This document shows, piece after piece, positions 1-5,372 of a DNA stretch of 5,463 nucleotides. The first letter of the stretch is position 1. Each line of letters begins with the position of its first letter. Below the pieces are notes generated by a model that saw only the letters and a list, made by a program, of their open reading frames with translations, was not told where the DNA came from and searched no databases. The position numbers were made by a program, and so were the translations under genes. This DNA is from Caryophanales bacterium UBA970 (lineage in GTDB: Bacteria; Bacillota_I; Bacilli_A; RFN20; CAG-826), in assembly GCA_002292805.1 (NCBI GenBank), contig DBCA01000032.1, positions 1 through 5,463 of the forward strand. The letters run 5' to 3'.

Positions 1-308
1 ATAAAACAAAAAAAGTTTTCCCACTTGGTTTAATTAAAAACTTTTTAGAAATGTTTGGTTTTGATACAACAAAGCTTCAAATTATTACTCAGTTGACGAC
101 TGAACGATATGAAACCACGTTTGAAAATCGCCATGTTTGTCTGGATAAAAATTTATACCATGGATTAATTGATTTCGAGGTAGAAAGTGAAGAATCTTCA
201 CTCAAGCATGCGGCAGAAACATTAAAATTATTATGTGAAAAAGCCAATATTGATTACAAAGCCAATCACGTCTCAAAATATGCGCGCGCGATTAAAACGA
301 TGAAATAA
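1..308 (+). CDS. CYTH-domain protein (YjbK-like), 3' part only
   Basis: This is the C-terminal part of a protein whose start lies to the left of the window. The frame is open from base 3 with no stop, giving 101 visible residues. The ATG at 51 has no Shine-Dalgarno sequence before it, so it is probably an internal Met. The segment with LTTERYETTF, then VCLDKNLYHGLIDFEVE, then SKYARAI matches the second half of the CYTH fold as found in Bacillus YjbK: a T-x-R strand, an L-x-L-D strand followed by G-x-x-D-x-E-x-E, and a C-terminal K-x-x-R-A element. CYTH proteins bind triphosphate groups and divalent metal in a beta tunnel and include thiamine triphosphatases and inorganic triphosphatases; the substrate here cannot be told. 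It converges on spx with no gap. Family is fairly sure; the N-terminal ExExK motif is not visible. Confidence 0.8.
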   Translation, partial: KTKKVFPLGLIKNFLEMFGFDTTKLQIITQLTTERYETTFENRHVCLDKNLYHGLIDFEVESEESSLKHAAETLKLLCEKANIDYKANHVSKYARAIKTMK

Positions 309-746
309 TCACTTCTCTTCAGAACGATTTGGATTTCTTGTTTTTTTAACTTTGTTTAAATCAGGTGATTTATCCTTATAGGATGCTTGGCGTTTTTCCA
401 CTGGAATAAAGGTACGAATTTCTTCTTCGTTATAGCCCACTTGAATACGGCGATTATCTACCATAATCGGTCTTTTAAGAACCGATGGATTTTCTCTAAT
501 AAATTGAACCAATTGAGAAATACTCATGTTTTCTACATCAAGATTTTGTTCCTTGATGATTTTACTTCGTGTTGAAATTATGTCCTCGGTCCCATTCTCA
601 GTCTTAGCCAACATCTCTTTGAGTTCATTTTCATTTAACGTCGCGGAAAAAATATTGCGTTCTTCGTATGCAATACCTTGTAATTCAAACCATTTTTTAA
701 CTTTCCGGCAACTTGAGCAGCTCGGAGATGTGTAAATAGTAACCAT
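309..746 (-). CDS. spx: Spx family transcriptional regulator (ArsC-like thioredoxin fold)
   Basis: Spx binds the C-terminal domain of the RNA polymerase alpha subunit and redirects transcription during thiol (disulfide) stress. The 145-residue protein follows Bacillus subtilis Spx closely. It has the N-terminal redox switch C10-S-S-C13 inside YTSPSCSSCRK, the NIFS segment, G52 and R60 in TENGTEDIISTRSK (alpha-CTD contact region), and R92 in the K-R-P-I motif followed by QVGYNEEEIR. The ATG at 746 is chosen because the homology begins there and AGGT (756-753) lies 6 bases upstream; a TTG at 749 would sit too close. Bacillus Spx is 131 residues. Here residues 116-145 form a longer tail rich in Lys and Arg that does not end in the LAN-type end recognised by ClpXP. 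It is divergent from trpS and convergent with the CYTH gene. Paralogues such as MgsR share the fold, but the match to Spx itself is strong. Confidence 0.95.
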   Translation of the reverse strand: MVTIYTSPSCSSCRKVKKWFELQGIAYEERNIFSATLNENELKEMLAKTENGTEDIISTRSKIIKEQNLDVENMSISQLVQFIRENPSVLKRPIMVDNRRIQVGYNEEEIRTFIPVEKRQASYKDKSPDLNKVKKTRNPNRSEEK

Positions 747-762
747 CAAAATACCTATGTTT

Positions 763-768
763 AGTATA
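763..768 (-). promoter_or_regulatory. Possible spx promoter -10
   Basis: The minus strand reads TATACT here, a 5/6 match to the sigma-A -10 consensus. No good -35 lies 16-18 bases upstream (TAGGTA or TTAGGT), and there is no TG extension. Transcription would begin near 756, leaving only about 10 bases before the ATG at 746, so either the leader is extremely short or the true promoter is further upstream, toward trpS. Confidence 0.3.
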
Positions 769-818
769 CCCCTTATGGTACGGTTTACCTAATGTTTATC
801 GTATCTTTACAAAAGATT

Positions 819-827
819 TGTTAAAAT
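819..827 (+). promoter_or_regulatory. Probable trpS-HAD promoter, extended -10
   Basis: TG-T-TAAAAT is an extended -10 element (TGnTAAAAT) located 28 bases before the trpS ATG. A start near 834 would give a leader of about 22 bases. No convincing -35 lies at 16-18 bases; TTTATC at 795-800 is 21 bases away and TTTACA at 806-811 is too close. Extended -10 promoters often work with a poor -35. The leader is far too short for a T-box riboswitch, a common control of trpS in Bacillota. Confidence 0.5.
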
Positions 828-855
828 GATTTAGAAAGCAATAAAAATTAAAATT

Positions 856-1833
856 ATGACAAGAATGATTAGTGGTATTAAGCCTACTGGCGGCCTTACG
901 TTAGGTAATTATTTGGGGGCACTCAAACGTTTCCCAGCTTATCAAAAAGACTATCAAACTTTTTTATTTATCGCTGATTTACATGCCCTTACTTTACCCA
1001 TCGAACCACAAACATTAAAAGATAACACCATGGATATTGCTGCTTTTTATTTAGCAGCAGGTTTAGATCCAAACCAAAGCACTATTTTTCTTCAGTCCCA
1101 AGTTTCTGCTCACGCTGAACTCAATACCATCCTTCAAAATTTTATCTACATGGGCGAGTTGTCGAGAATGACTCAATTCAAAGAAAAATCACAACAAATG
1201 AAGGAAGCAGCCATCGGCCTTGGTTTGTTTGCTTATCCAGTCTTAATGGCAAGCGATATTCTTCTATATGATGCACAAATGGTTCCCGTTGGCGAAGACC
1301 AAGTGCAACATTTAGAATTAACCAGAGATCTCGTTCAACGATTTAACAATCGATTTGGTGATGTGTTGGTCATGCCTAAAGCGCAGTTAGGTTCTGTGGG
1401 TACTCGAATCATGTCCCTTGCAGATCCAAGCAAAAAAATGTCTAAATCTGAACCTAAAGGAAATATTGAGCTCAAAGAAGACTTAGTGTCCATTCGAAAA
1501 AAAATTATGAGCGCCGTCACAGATTCAGAAACAACCATTCGATTTGATGAGGTTAACAAACCTGGCATTAGTAATTTACTCACCATCCTTGCGAGTTTAA
1601 CCGATCAGTCGATTGCTAACACGGTTGAAAGTGTAAAGACATTAACCTATGGTGGCTTTAAAACCAAAGTCGCTGATGTGGTCGTTGATCATCTTGGTAA
1701 GTTACAACAACGATATCAAACCATGATGCAAAGTGGCATGGTTGAACGCGTTCTTCTCGAAGGGTCAAAGCGTGCTCAATTGGTTGCTAATGCTACCTTA
1801 CAAAGAGTTAAAAAGGTGATTGGCTTATGGTAG
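856..1833 (+). CDS. trpS: Tryptophan--tRNA ligase
   Basis: This cytoplasmic class I aminoacyl-tRNA synthetase joins Trp to tRNA-Trp using ATP. The 325 residues are close to the usual length (about 330). The ATP-binding HIGH-type signature is TLGN at 15-18 within SGIKPTGGLTLGNYLGA, and KMSKS is at 194-198 within DPSKKMSKSEP. MASDILLY (131-138) carries the Asp (D134) and Met (M131) that line the Trp pocket in bacterial enzymes, and VPVGEDQVQHLELTRD (143-158) is the family hallmark. The ATG at 856 gives the normal N-terminus; an ATG at 865 would leave only one residue before the conserved SGI. There is no clear Shine-Dalgarno sequence, only a weak AGAAAG (833-838) too far upstream. The last 7 bases overlap the start of the HAD gene, so the two are almost certainly co-transcribed. 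Confidence 0.98.
   Translation: MTRMISGIKPTGGLTLGNYLGALKRFPAYQKDYQTFLFIADLHALTLPIEPQTLKDNTMDIAAFYLAAGLDPNQSTIFLQSQVSAHAELNTILQNFIYMGELSRMTQFKEKSQQMKEAAIGLGLFAYPVLMASDILLYDAQMVPVGEDQVQHLELTRDLVQRFNNRFGDVLVMPKAQLGSVGTRIMSLADPSKKMSKSEPKGNIELKEDLVSIRKKIMSAVTDSETTIRFDEVNKPGISNLLTILASLTDQSIANTVESVKTLTYGGFKTKVADVVVDHLGKLQQRYQTMMQSGMVERVLLEGSKRAQLVANATLQRVKKVIGLW
1813..1820 (+). promoter_or_regulatory. Strong ribosome binding site for the HAD gene, inside trpS
   Basis: AAGGTGAT matches the 3' end of 16S rRNA over most of its length and lies about 8 bases (counted from the AGGTG core) before the ATG at 1827. It is the best Shine-Dalgarno sequence in the window in a usable position, and it fixes the start of the HAD gene within the last codons of trpS. 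Confidence 0.75.
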
Positions 1834-2654
1834 CCCCTCGCCATTTAATTGCCTTGGATTTAGATGGAACTTTATTGAATAAACAAAAGAAAATCTCACC
1901 CACCACCCTTAAATATTTAAAGTCCATTCAATCCTCCCATACAATCGTGCTTGCCACAGGCCGCCCATATCGATCGTTTATCAAGTATTACCAACAACTT
2001 GGATTAAAAACACCGATGGTTTGCTATAACGGTGCCTATGTCACTAACCCAACTGATCCAAGCTTTAATACCAAGTCTTTTTCATTTCCTCAAGATATTG
2101 TGAAAGCGATTTATCAAGATATTGGTTTAGCAGCCATTGATAATGTCATGTGCGAAACCAATAAGGATATATGGTTACTGAAAGAAGAAAAAAACTTAGC
2201 TTCCTTTTTTTGGCACGACAACATGAATATTATCTATGGCCCTCTTATTGAAACACTTCACGAAGATCCAATGACCATGATTATCAAAGTTAAAAAAAGA
2301 AATCAATATGAAGATGAACGCGTATTCAAAGCTGTTAAAAAGCACAAAGGATTAAAGGTTCGCTTCTGGGGCACATCGCTTTTCTGTGAAATTTACTTTG
2401 GGCATATTTCTAAAGGGTCTTCACTTCTAGAAATTCTAAAATTGTATAATATTTCTCGAAAATATTTCATTAGCTTTGGCGACGCTGAGAACGATAAAGA
2501 AATGCTTAAGTTAGCAACCCATGGGTTTGTGATGAAGAATGCCGAATCTCCAATTAAAAAGTATGGAACATACATCACAAAGAAAGACCATCATCATGAT
2601 GGAATTGTTGATGAACTCCAACGCTACTTCAAGCGTTTATCTTCAGATAAATAA
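1827..2654 (+). CDS. Cof-type HAD-IIB family hydrolase (probable sugar-phosphate phosphatase)
   Basis: This is a 275-residue cytoplasmic phosphatase of the haloacid dehalogenase superfamily. Motif I is ALDLDGTLL with the nucleophile D11 and acid/base D13. Motif II is LATGRPY (T44), motif III is Lys196 in HISKGSSL, and motif IV is FGDAENDKEM (G218-D219, N222-D223), which binds Mg2+. The large insert between motifs II and III (about 85-190) is the C2B cap of the Cof/YidA group. Cof-type enzymes act on sugar phosphates, FMN, PLP and similar small phosphates, and the sequence does not reveal the substrate. The start overlaps the trpS stop region (ATGGTAG) with a strong ribosome binding site, indicating translational coupling. 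The last 31 bases lie antisense to the end of the phosphoglucomutase gene. A DHHHDG stretch at 254-259 replaces the acidic residues commonly seen near the C-terminal loop. Confidence 0.93.
   Translation: MVAPRHLIALDLDGTLLNKQKKISPTTLKYLKSIQSSHTIVLATGRPYRSFIKYYQQLGLKTPMVCYNGAYVTNPTDPSFNTKSFSFPQDIVKAIYQDIGLAAIDNVMCETNKDIWLLKEEKNLASFFWHDNMNIIYGPLIETLHEDPMTMIIKVKKRNQYEDERVFKAVKKHKGLKVRFWGTSLFCEIYFGHISKGSSLLEILKLYNISRKYFISFGDAENDKEMLKLATHGFVMKNAESPIKKYGTYITKKDHHHDGIVDELQRYFKRLSSDK
2588..2602 (-). terminator. Weak candidate terminator for the rluC-pgcA operon
   Basis: On the minus strand, 22 bases beyond the phosphoglucomutase stop, CCATCA-TGA-TGATGG forms a 6-base-pair stem with a 3-base loop, followed by the T-rich TCTTTCTTTG. 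It lies inside the HAD gene. The stem is short and the T tract is interrupted, and the repeat also arises from the His codons of DHHHDG, so it may have no function. Confidence 0.25.
2620..2651. repeat. Two overlapping inverted repeats in the convergent overlap
   Basis: AACGCT (2620-2625) pairs with AGCGTT (2632-2637) across a 6-base loop. TTTATC (2636-2641) pairs with GATAAA (2646-2651) across TTCA. They share bases 2636-2637, so only one can form fully at a time. They span the region where the HAD and phosphoglucomutase genes overlap tail to tail. Neither is followed by a long T run, so a terminator role is possible but weakly supported. Confidence 0.35.
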
Positions 2655-4348
2655 ATCTTAGAGAACGCATCAATATAGGCTGAAAGTTTTGCTTCACATG
2701 CTTGCATGGATTGATCCGTGATTGAGAAGTAGAATTTACATTTTGGTTCAGTTCCACTTGGTCTAACCACAATGGTCGACCCGTCTTCAAAACTAAATTT
2801 AATCACATTAGACATGGGCAAAGCAATATTGGATTGATGACCCTCAAGATCTTTTTTGGTTTGGGTTTGAAAATCTTCAACGAGCAAAACTTTGTGACCT
2901 GAAATTGGTTTAAAAGGGGTTAATCGAAGCTGTTTCATCAACTGATCAAGAAAATCAGCGCCTTCTTTACCTGAAAGTGTGAGAGAAAACTGCCGATCAA
3001 GATGGTAGCCAAACTCATTGAAAATAGCACTCAACGCTTGGCCTAAGTCTTTTCCTTGATGAAAATAAAATAATGACATTTCTGCATAGAGTAACAACGC
3101 TTGAATGGCGTCTTTATCGCGAACAAAATCTCCAATCAGGCAACCATAGGATTCTTCATATCCAAAAATAAACTGAGGCCCGGCATGCGTTTCATAAAAA
3201 GCGATTCGATCACCGATAAATTTGAAACCAGTTAAAAAGGTTTCGGTTCTTAAACCAAATGATTGAGCGATTTTTCTCGCTAAAGGAGAACTCACAATCG
3301 TGTCATAAACTACACCCTGAATCGGTAAATCATGTTTGAGTTTTCTTTGTGACAATAAATAATGAATCAATAATGCTGCGGATTCATTGCCATTGAGCAA
3401 CACATAACTCCCCCGACTGTTAAGATAGGCTAGTCCAACCCGATCAGCATCTGGATCTGCCACCATAATTAAATGAGCTTTTTGTAAGTCAGCCAGCTTA
3501 ATCGCTTCTTGATAAGCAAGTTTTTCTTCTGGATTGGGTGATAAAGTTCCGGAAAAATTTGGATCAGGCAATGCTTGGCTTTTCACAACGGAAAGTTGGT
3601 AACCTAATTCATGAAATAGTTGCGGTAGGATACGATAACTAGCCCCATGCTGTGGAGAAAAAACAATTCGGAAACCTTTCTTCGCTAAAGATGGAAGACG
3701 TTGAAGACTTTTTACTTTTTCAAGATACGTTTTTTCAACTTCATCATGAACAATTCGATGCTTTCCTTTGATGGTAGATTTTGGAATAGTGATGGATAAA
3801 GCATCGGGTAACGTTGATAAATGATTTAACATCGGTTGAATCTTTTGAGGGACCAACTGACAACCTTCATCATCGTAAACTTTGACACCGTTGTATTGTT
3901 TAGGATTGTGCGAAGCGGTCAGCATGATGCCACCTAATGCATGAAGATGTCGAACAGCGTAAGAAAGAAGGGGTGTAGGAATCAATTCTTTAAAGGTAAA
4001 AGTATCAATGCCCATTGAATTAAGAATGTTAGACACCAATTCAGTAAAAGGAATAGCACCATGGCGATTGTCGTGGGCAATCATGACCCCACGTTCAAGT
4101 TGATGAGGATAGTGATCTTTTAACATCAACCCATACGCAATGGTTGCTTTTGTAATGGTATAGGAGTTGATTCGATTTGATCCTGGACCCATAATGCCAC
4201 GCATTCCTGCAGTACCAAATTCAATGTCCTTGAAAAATCCATCATCAATTTCGGAAGGAGAATAACGTTCAAGAACCAAACGATCCTCTTTTGTCATCGA
4301 TGGATGGTTTAACCAAGTTTGATATCGGGCGTTGGGGTTTGATTTCAC
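2624..4348 (-). CDS. pgcA: Phosphoglucomutase / phosphohexomutase (PgcA type)
   Basis: This 574-residue cytoplasmic enzyme interconverts glucose-1-phosphate and glucose-6-phosphate through a phosphoserine intermediate, feeding glycolipid, polysaccharide and nucleotide-sugar synthesis. The four alpha-D-phosphohexomutase sites are present: TASHNP at 144-149 with phosphoserine S146; the Mg2+ loop DPDADR at 298-303; the sugar-specificity loop GYEES at 396-400; and the phosphate-binding loop RPSGTEP at 529-535. Length and sequence run parallel to Bacillus PgcA (about 580 residues), including EFGTAGMRG near residue 43 and GFKFIG near 374. The start is GTG at 4348, overlapping the upstream TGA by four bases (GTGA). 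There is no Shine-Dalgarno sequence, so reinitiation after the pseudouridine synthase is likely. A phosphomannomutase activity cannot be excluded from sequence. The 3' end is antisense to the end of the HAD gene. Confidence 0.95.
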   Translation of the reverse strand: MKSNPNARYQTWLNHPSMTKEDRLVLERYSPSEIDDGFFKDIEFGTAGMRGIMGPGSNRINSYTITKATIAYGLMLKDHYPHQLERGVMIAHDNRHGAIPFTELVSNILNSMGIDTFTFKELIPTPLLSYAVRHLHALGGIMLTASHNPKQYNGVKVYDDEGCQLVPQKIQPMLNHLSTLPDALSITIPKSTIKGKHRIVHDEVEKTYLEKVKSLQRLPSLAKKGFRIVFSPQHGASYRILPQLFHELGYQLSVVKSQALPDPNFSGTLSPNPEEKLAYQEAIKLADLQKAHLIMVADPDADRVGLAYLNSRGSYVLLNGNESAALLIHYLLSQRKLKHDLPIQGVVYDTIVSSPLARKIAQSFGLRTETFLTGFKFIGDRIAFYETHAGPQFIFGYEESYGCLIGDFVRDKDAIQALLLYAEMSLFYFHQGKDLGQALSAIFNEFGYHLDRQFSLTLSGKEGADFLDQLMKQLRLTPFKPISGHKVLLVEDFQTQTKKDLEGHQSNIALPMSNVIKFSFEDGSTIVVRPSGTEPKCKFYFSITDQSMQACEAKLSAYIDAFSKIYLSEDKRLK

Positions 4349-5310
4349 GCTTTTAATTTTATCAATAATTCTTCTTCTTGTGCATCTAATTTTAGAGTAA
4401 ATGTTTTCCCTGATAACCCTGAAAGAGCCCCTTCAAGTTGACTAAAGGAAAGTTCACTAGCATGGAGGAATTGGTGTTCATATCGAAATTGATCTTTTAG
4501 CCATCGATTAGCATGAAAATCTCCATATTTACGATCGCCCGCCACTGGGTGATTGATCGCCTGCATATGGACACGAATTTGATGAGTTCTTCCGGTAATC
4601 AACTGAATTTTAACAAGGGTAAAATCTCCATAATGAGCGATGACTTCATATTCGGTAATTGCCGATAAGCCTTTAATTGGAGGATGAGCAACGTAGACCA
4701 TTTTATTGGTTTCGTCCTTAATTAAAGGTAAATCAATTTTTCCTTTACCTGTCAGTTTTCCAACAACAAGGGCTAAATATTGTTTGTTTAAATCTTCTCG
4801 TTCCTTAAATAAACGATGTAGGGATTGTAACCCTTCGATGGTTTTGCCATAAAGAACCAATCCACTGGTATTCCGATCCAATCGGTGTCCTGGGGCAGGG
4901 GTAAACCCTGGAGCATCTGGATTAAACAAATCATGGAAATACAAATGTTCAATGACCATCTCTGTTAATGTATGTTGCCGGGTGTCATCTTCACCTTGAA
5001 CCAATAAGCCTTTGGGTTTATGAATGAGCATGCAATGGTCATCTTCATATAAAATCGGAAGGTTCAGTGGTTTTTTTTGATAGCGACGATGGACAGTAAA
5101 ATCAAGTAACTGTTTGTCCGTGACATAAACTTCCATGATATCTCCAGGTTGGAGAATATATTGAATGGTGATCCGTTTACCATTGACCTTGACGTCTTTC
5201 TTGCGAAAAACCCGATAGATAAAACTAAGTGGAGCCTCCTTTAACCATTTTCTTATAAATTTATCTGCTCGTTGATTTGCGTTTTGGGCGGTGATTGTGA
5301 TTTGTTTCAT
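4345..5310 (-). CDS. rluC: RluA-family 23S rRNA pseudouridine synthase, RluC-like
   Basis: This enzyme converts specific uridines of 23S rRNA to pseudouridine in the cytoplasm. Counting from the ATG at 5310, it has 321 residues. An S4 RNA-binding domain covers about 1-62 (NQRADKFIRKWL, then FRKKDVKVNGKR). The catalytic domain follows, with ILYEDDHCMLIHKPKG (86-101), the active-site motif HRLDRNTSG with catalytic D145, KQYLALV (176-182) and GRTHQIRVHM (240-249). The S4 domain and total length resemble E. coli RluC more than RluA; the exact target sites cannot be read from sequence, so the symbol is provisional. The frame continues upstream to 5445, but that part reads antisense through the tRNA-Ser gene and is not protein. 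The ATGs at 5310 and 5319 both lack a well-spaced ribosome binding site; 5310 best matches the family N-terminus. It heads an operon with pgcA. Confidence 0.92.
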   Translation of the reverse strand: MKQITITAQNANQRADKFIRKWLKEAPLSFIYRVFRKKDVKVNGKRITIQYILQPGDIMEVYVTDKQLLDFTVHRRYQKKPLNLPILYEDDHCMLIHKPKGLLVQGEDDTRQHTLTEMVIEHLYFHDLFNPDAPGFTPAPGHRLDRNTSGLVLYGKTIEGLQSLHRLFKEREDLNKQYLALVVGKLTGKGKIDLPLIKDETNKMVYVAHPPIKGLSAITEYEVIAHYGDFTLVKIQLITGRTHQIRVHMQAINHPVAGDRKYGDFHANRWLKDQFRYEHQFLHASELSFSQLEGALSGLSGKTFTLKLDAQEEELLIKLKA

Positions 5311-5317
5311 CTTGACC

Positions 5318-5326
5318 ATTTTAACA
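5318..5326 (-). promoter_or_regulatory. Candidate extended -10 abutting the rluC-like start
   Basis: The minus strand reads TG-T-TAAAAT, the same extended -10 seen before trpS. It ends 7 bases before the ATG at 5310, so transcription from it would begin at or next to that ATG and give a leaderless mRNA. There is no good -35. The alternative is a promoter further upstream, with TATAAC at 5361-5356 as -10 and a poor TTGGGT (5386-5381) 19 bases before it. Confidence 0.3.
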
Positions 5327-5333
5327 CTTATTG

Positions 5334-5363
5334 ATGACTCCTTTAGGTTAGTTTTGTTATAAT
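5334..5363 (+). promoter_or_regulatory. tRNA-Ser promoter
   Basis: A perfect extended -10, TG-T-TATAAT, lies at 5355-5363. An 18-base spacer separates TATAAT from ATGACT at 5334-5339, which matches four of six bases of the -35 consensus. Transcription would begin near 5370, two or three bases before the mature tRNA. This is the strongest promoter seen in the window. Its -35 region overlaps the divergent leader of the rluC-like gene. Confidence 0.7.
5338..5344 (-). promoter_or_regulatory. Shine-Dalgarno-like AAAGGAG without a matching ATG
   Basis: AAAGGAG on the minus strand would be a good ribosome binding site, but it is 18 bases from the ATG at 5319 and 27 from the ATG at 5310. At normal distance lie an in-frame ATA (5331-5329, 6 bases) and an out-of-frame GTG (5327-5325, 10 bases). 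That GTG opens a 6-codon frame ending in TGA at 5309-5307, overlapping the ATG at 5310. Confidence 0.4.
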
Positions 5364-5372
5364 CAAATTTAC

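Noticed and set aside
280..292. CGCGCGCG run as a hairpin or Z-DNA signal
   Set aside because: It cannot form a loop, and it encodes the conserved Ala-Arg-Ala of the CYTH C-terminal element; chance codon choice is enough, although such a GC run is striking here.
320..347. Terminator for the CYTH gene before the T7 run at 341-347
   Set aside because: Only a four- to five-base imperfect stem (CAGAA/TTCTTG) can be drawn, and the T run encodes Lys codons in the Spx tail.
387..735. Plus-strand open frames at 387-575 and 526-735
   Set aside because: They are antisense to the well-supported spx gene, have no ribosome binding site and show no recognisable protein features.
765..789. Imperfect inverted repeat around TACC and GGTA as a regulator operator
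   Set aside because: The arms are only four to five bases with mismatches and the match is no better than expected in short intergenic DNA.
1335..1586. Minus-strand open frame inside trpS
   Set aside because: It is a shadow of the conserved KMSKS region of trpS.
2393..2578. Minus-strand open frame inside the HAD gene
   Set aside because: It lies antisense to motifs III and IV of the HAD protein and has no independent support.
2584..2604. His-rich DHHHDG as a new metal site in the HAD protein
   Set aside because: It sits where Cof-type proteins vary near the C-terminus, and the standard Mg2+ ligands D11, D13 and D219 are all present.
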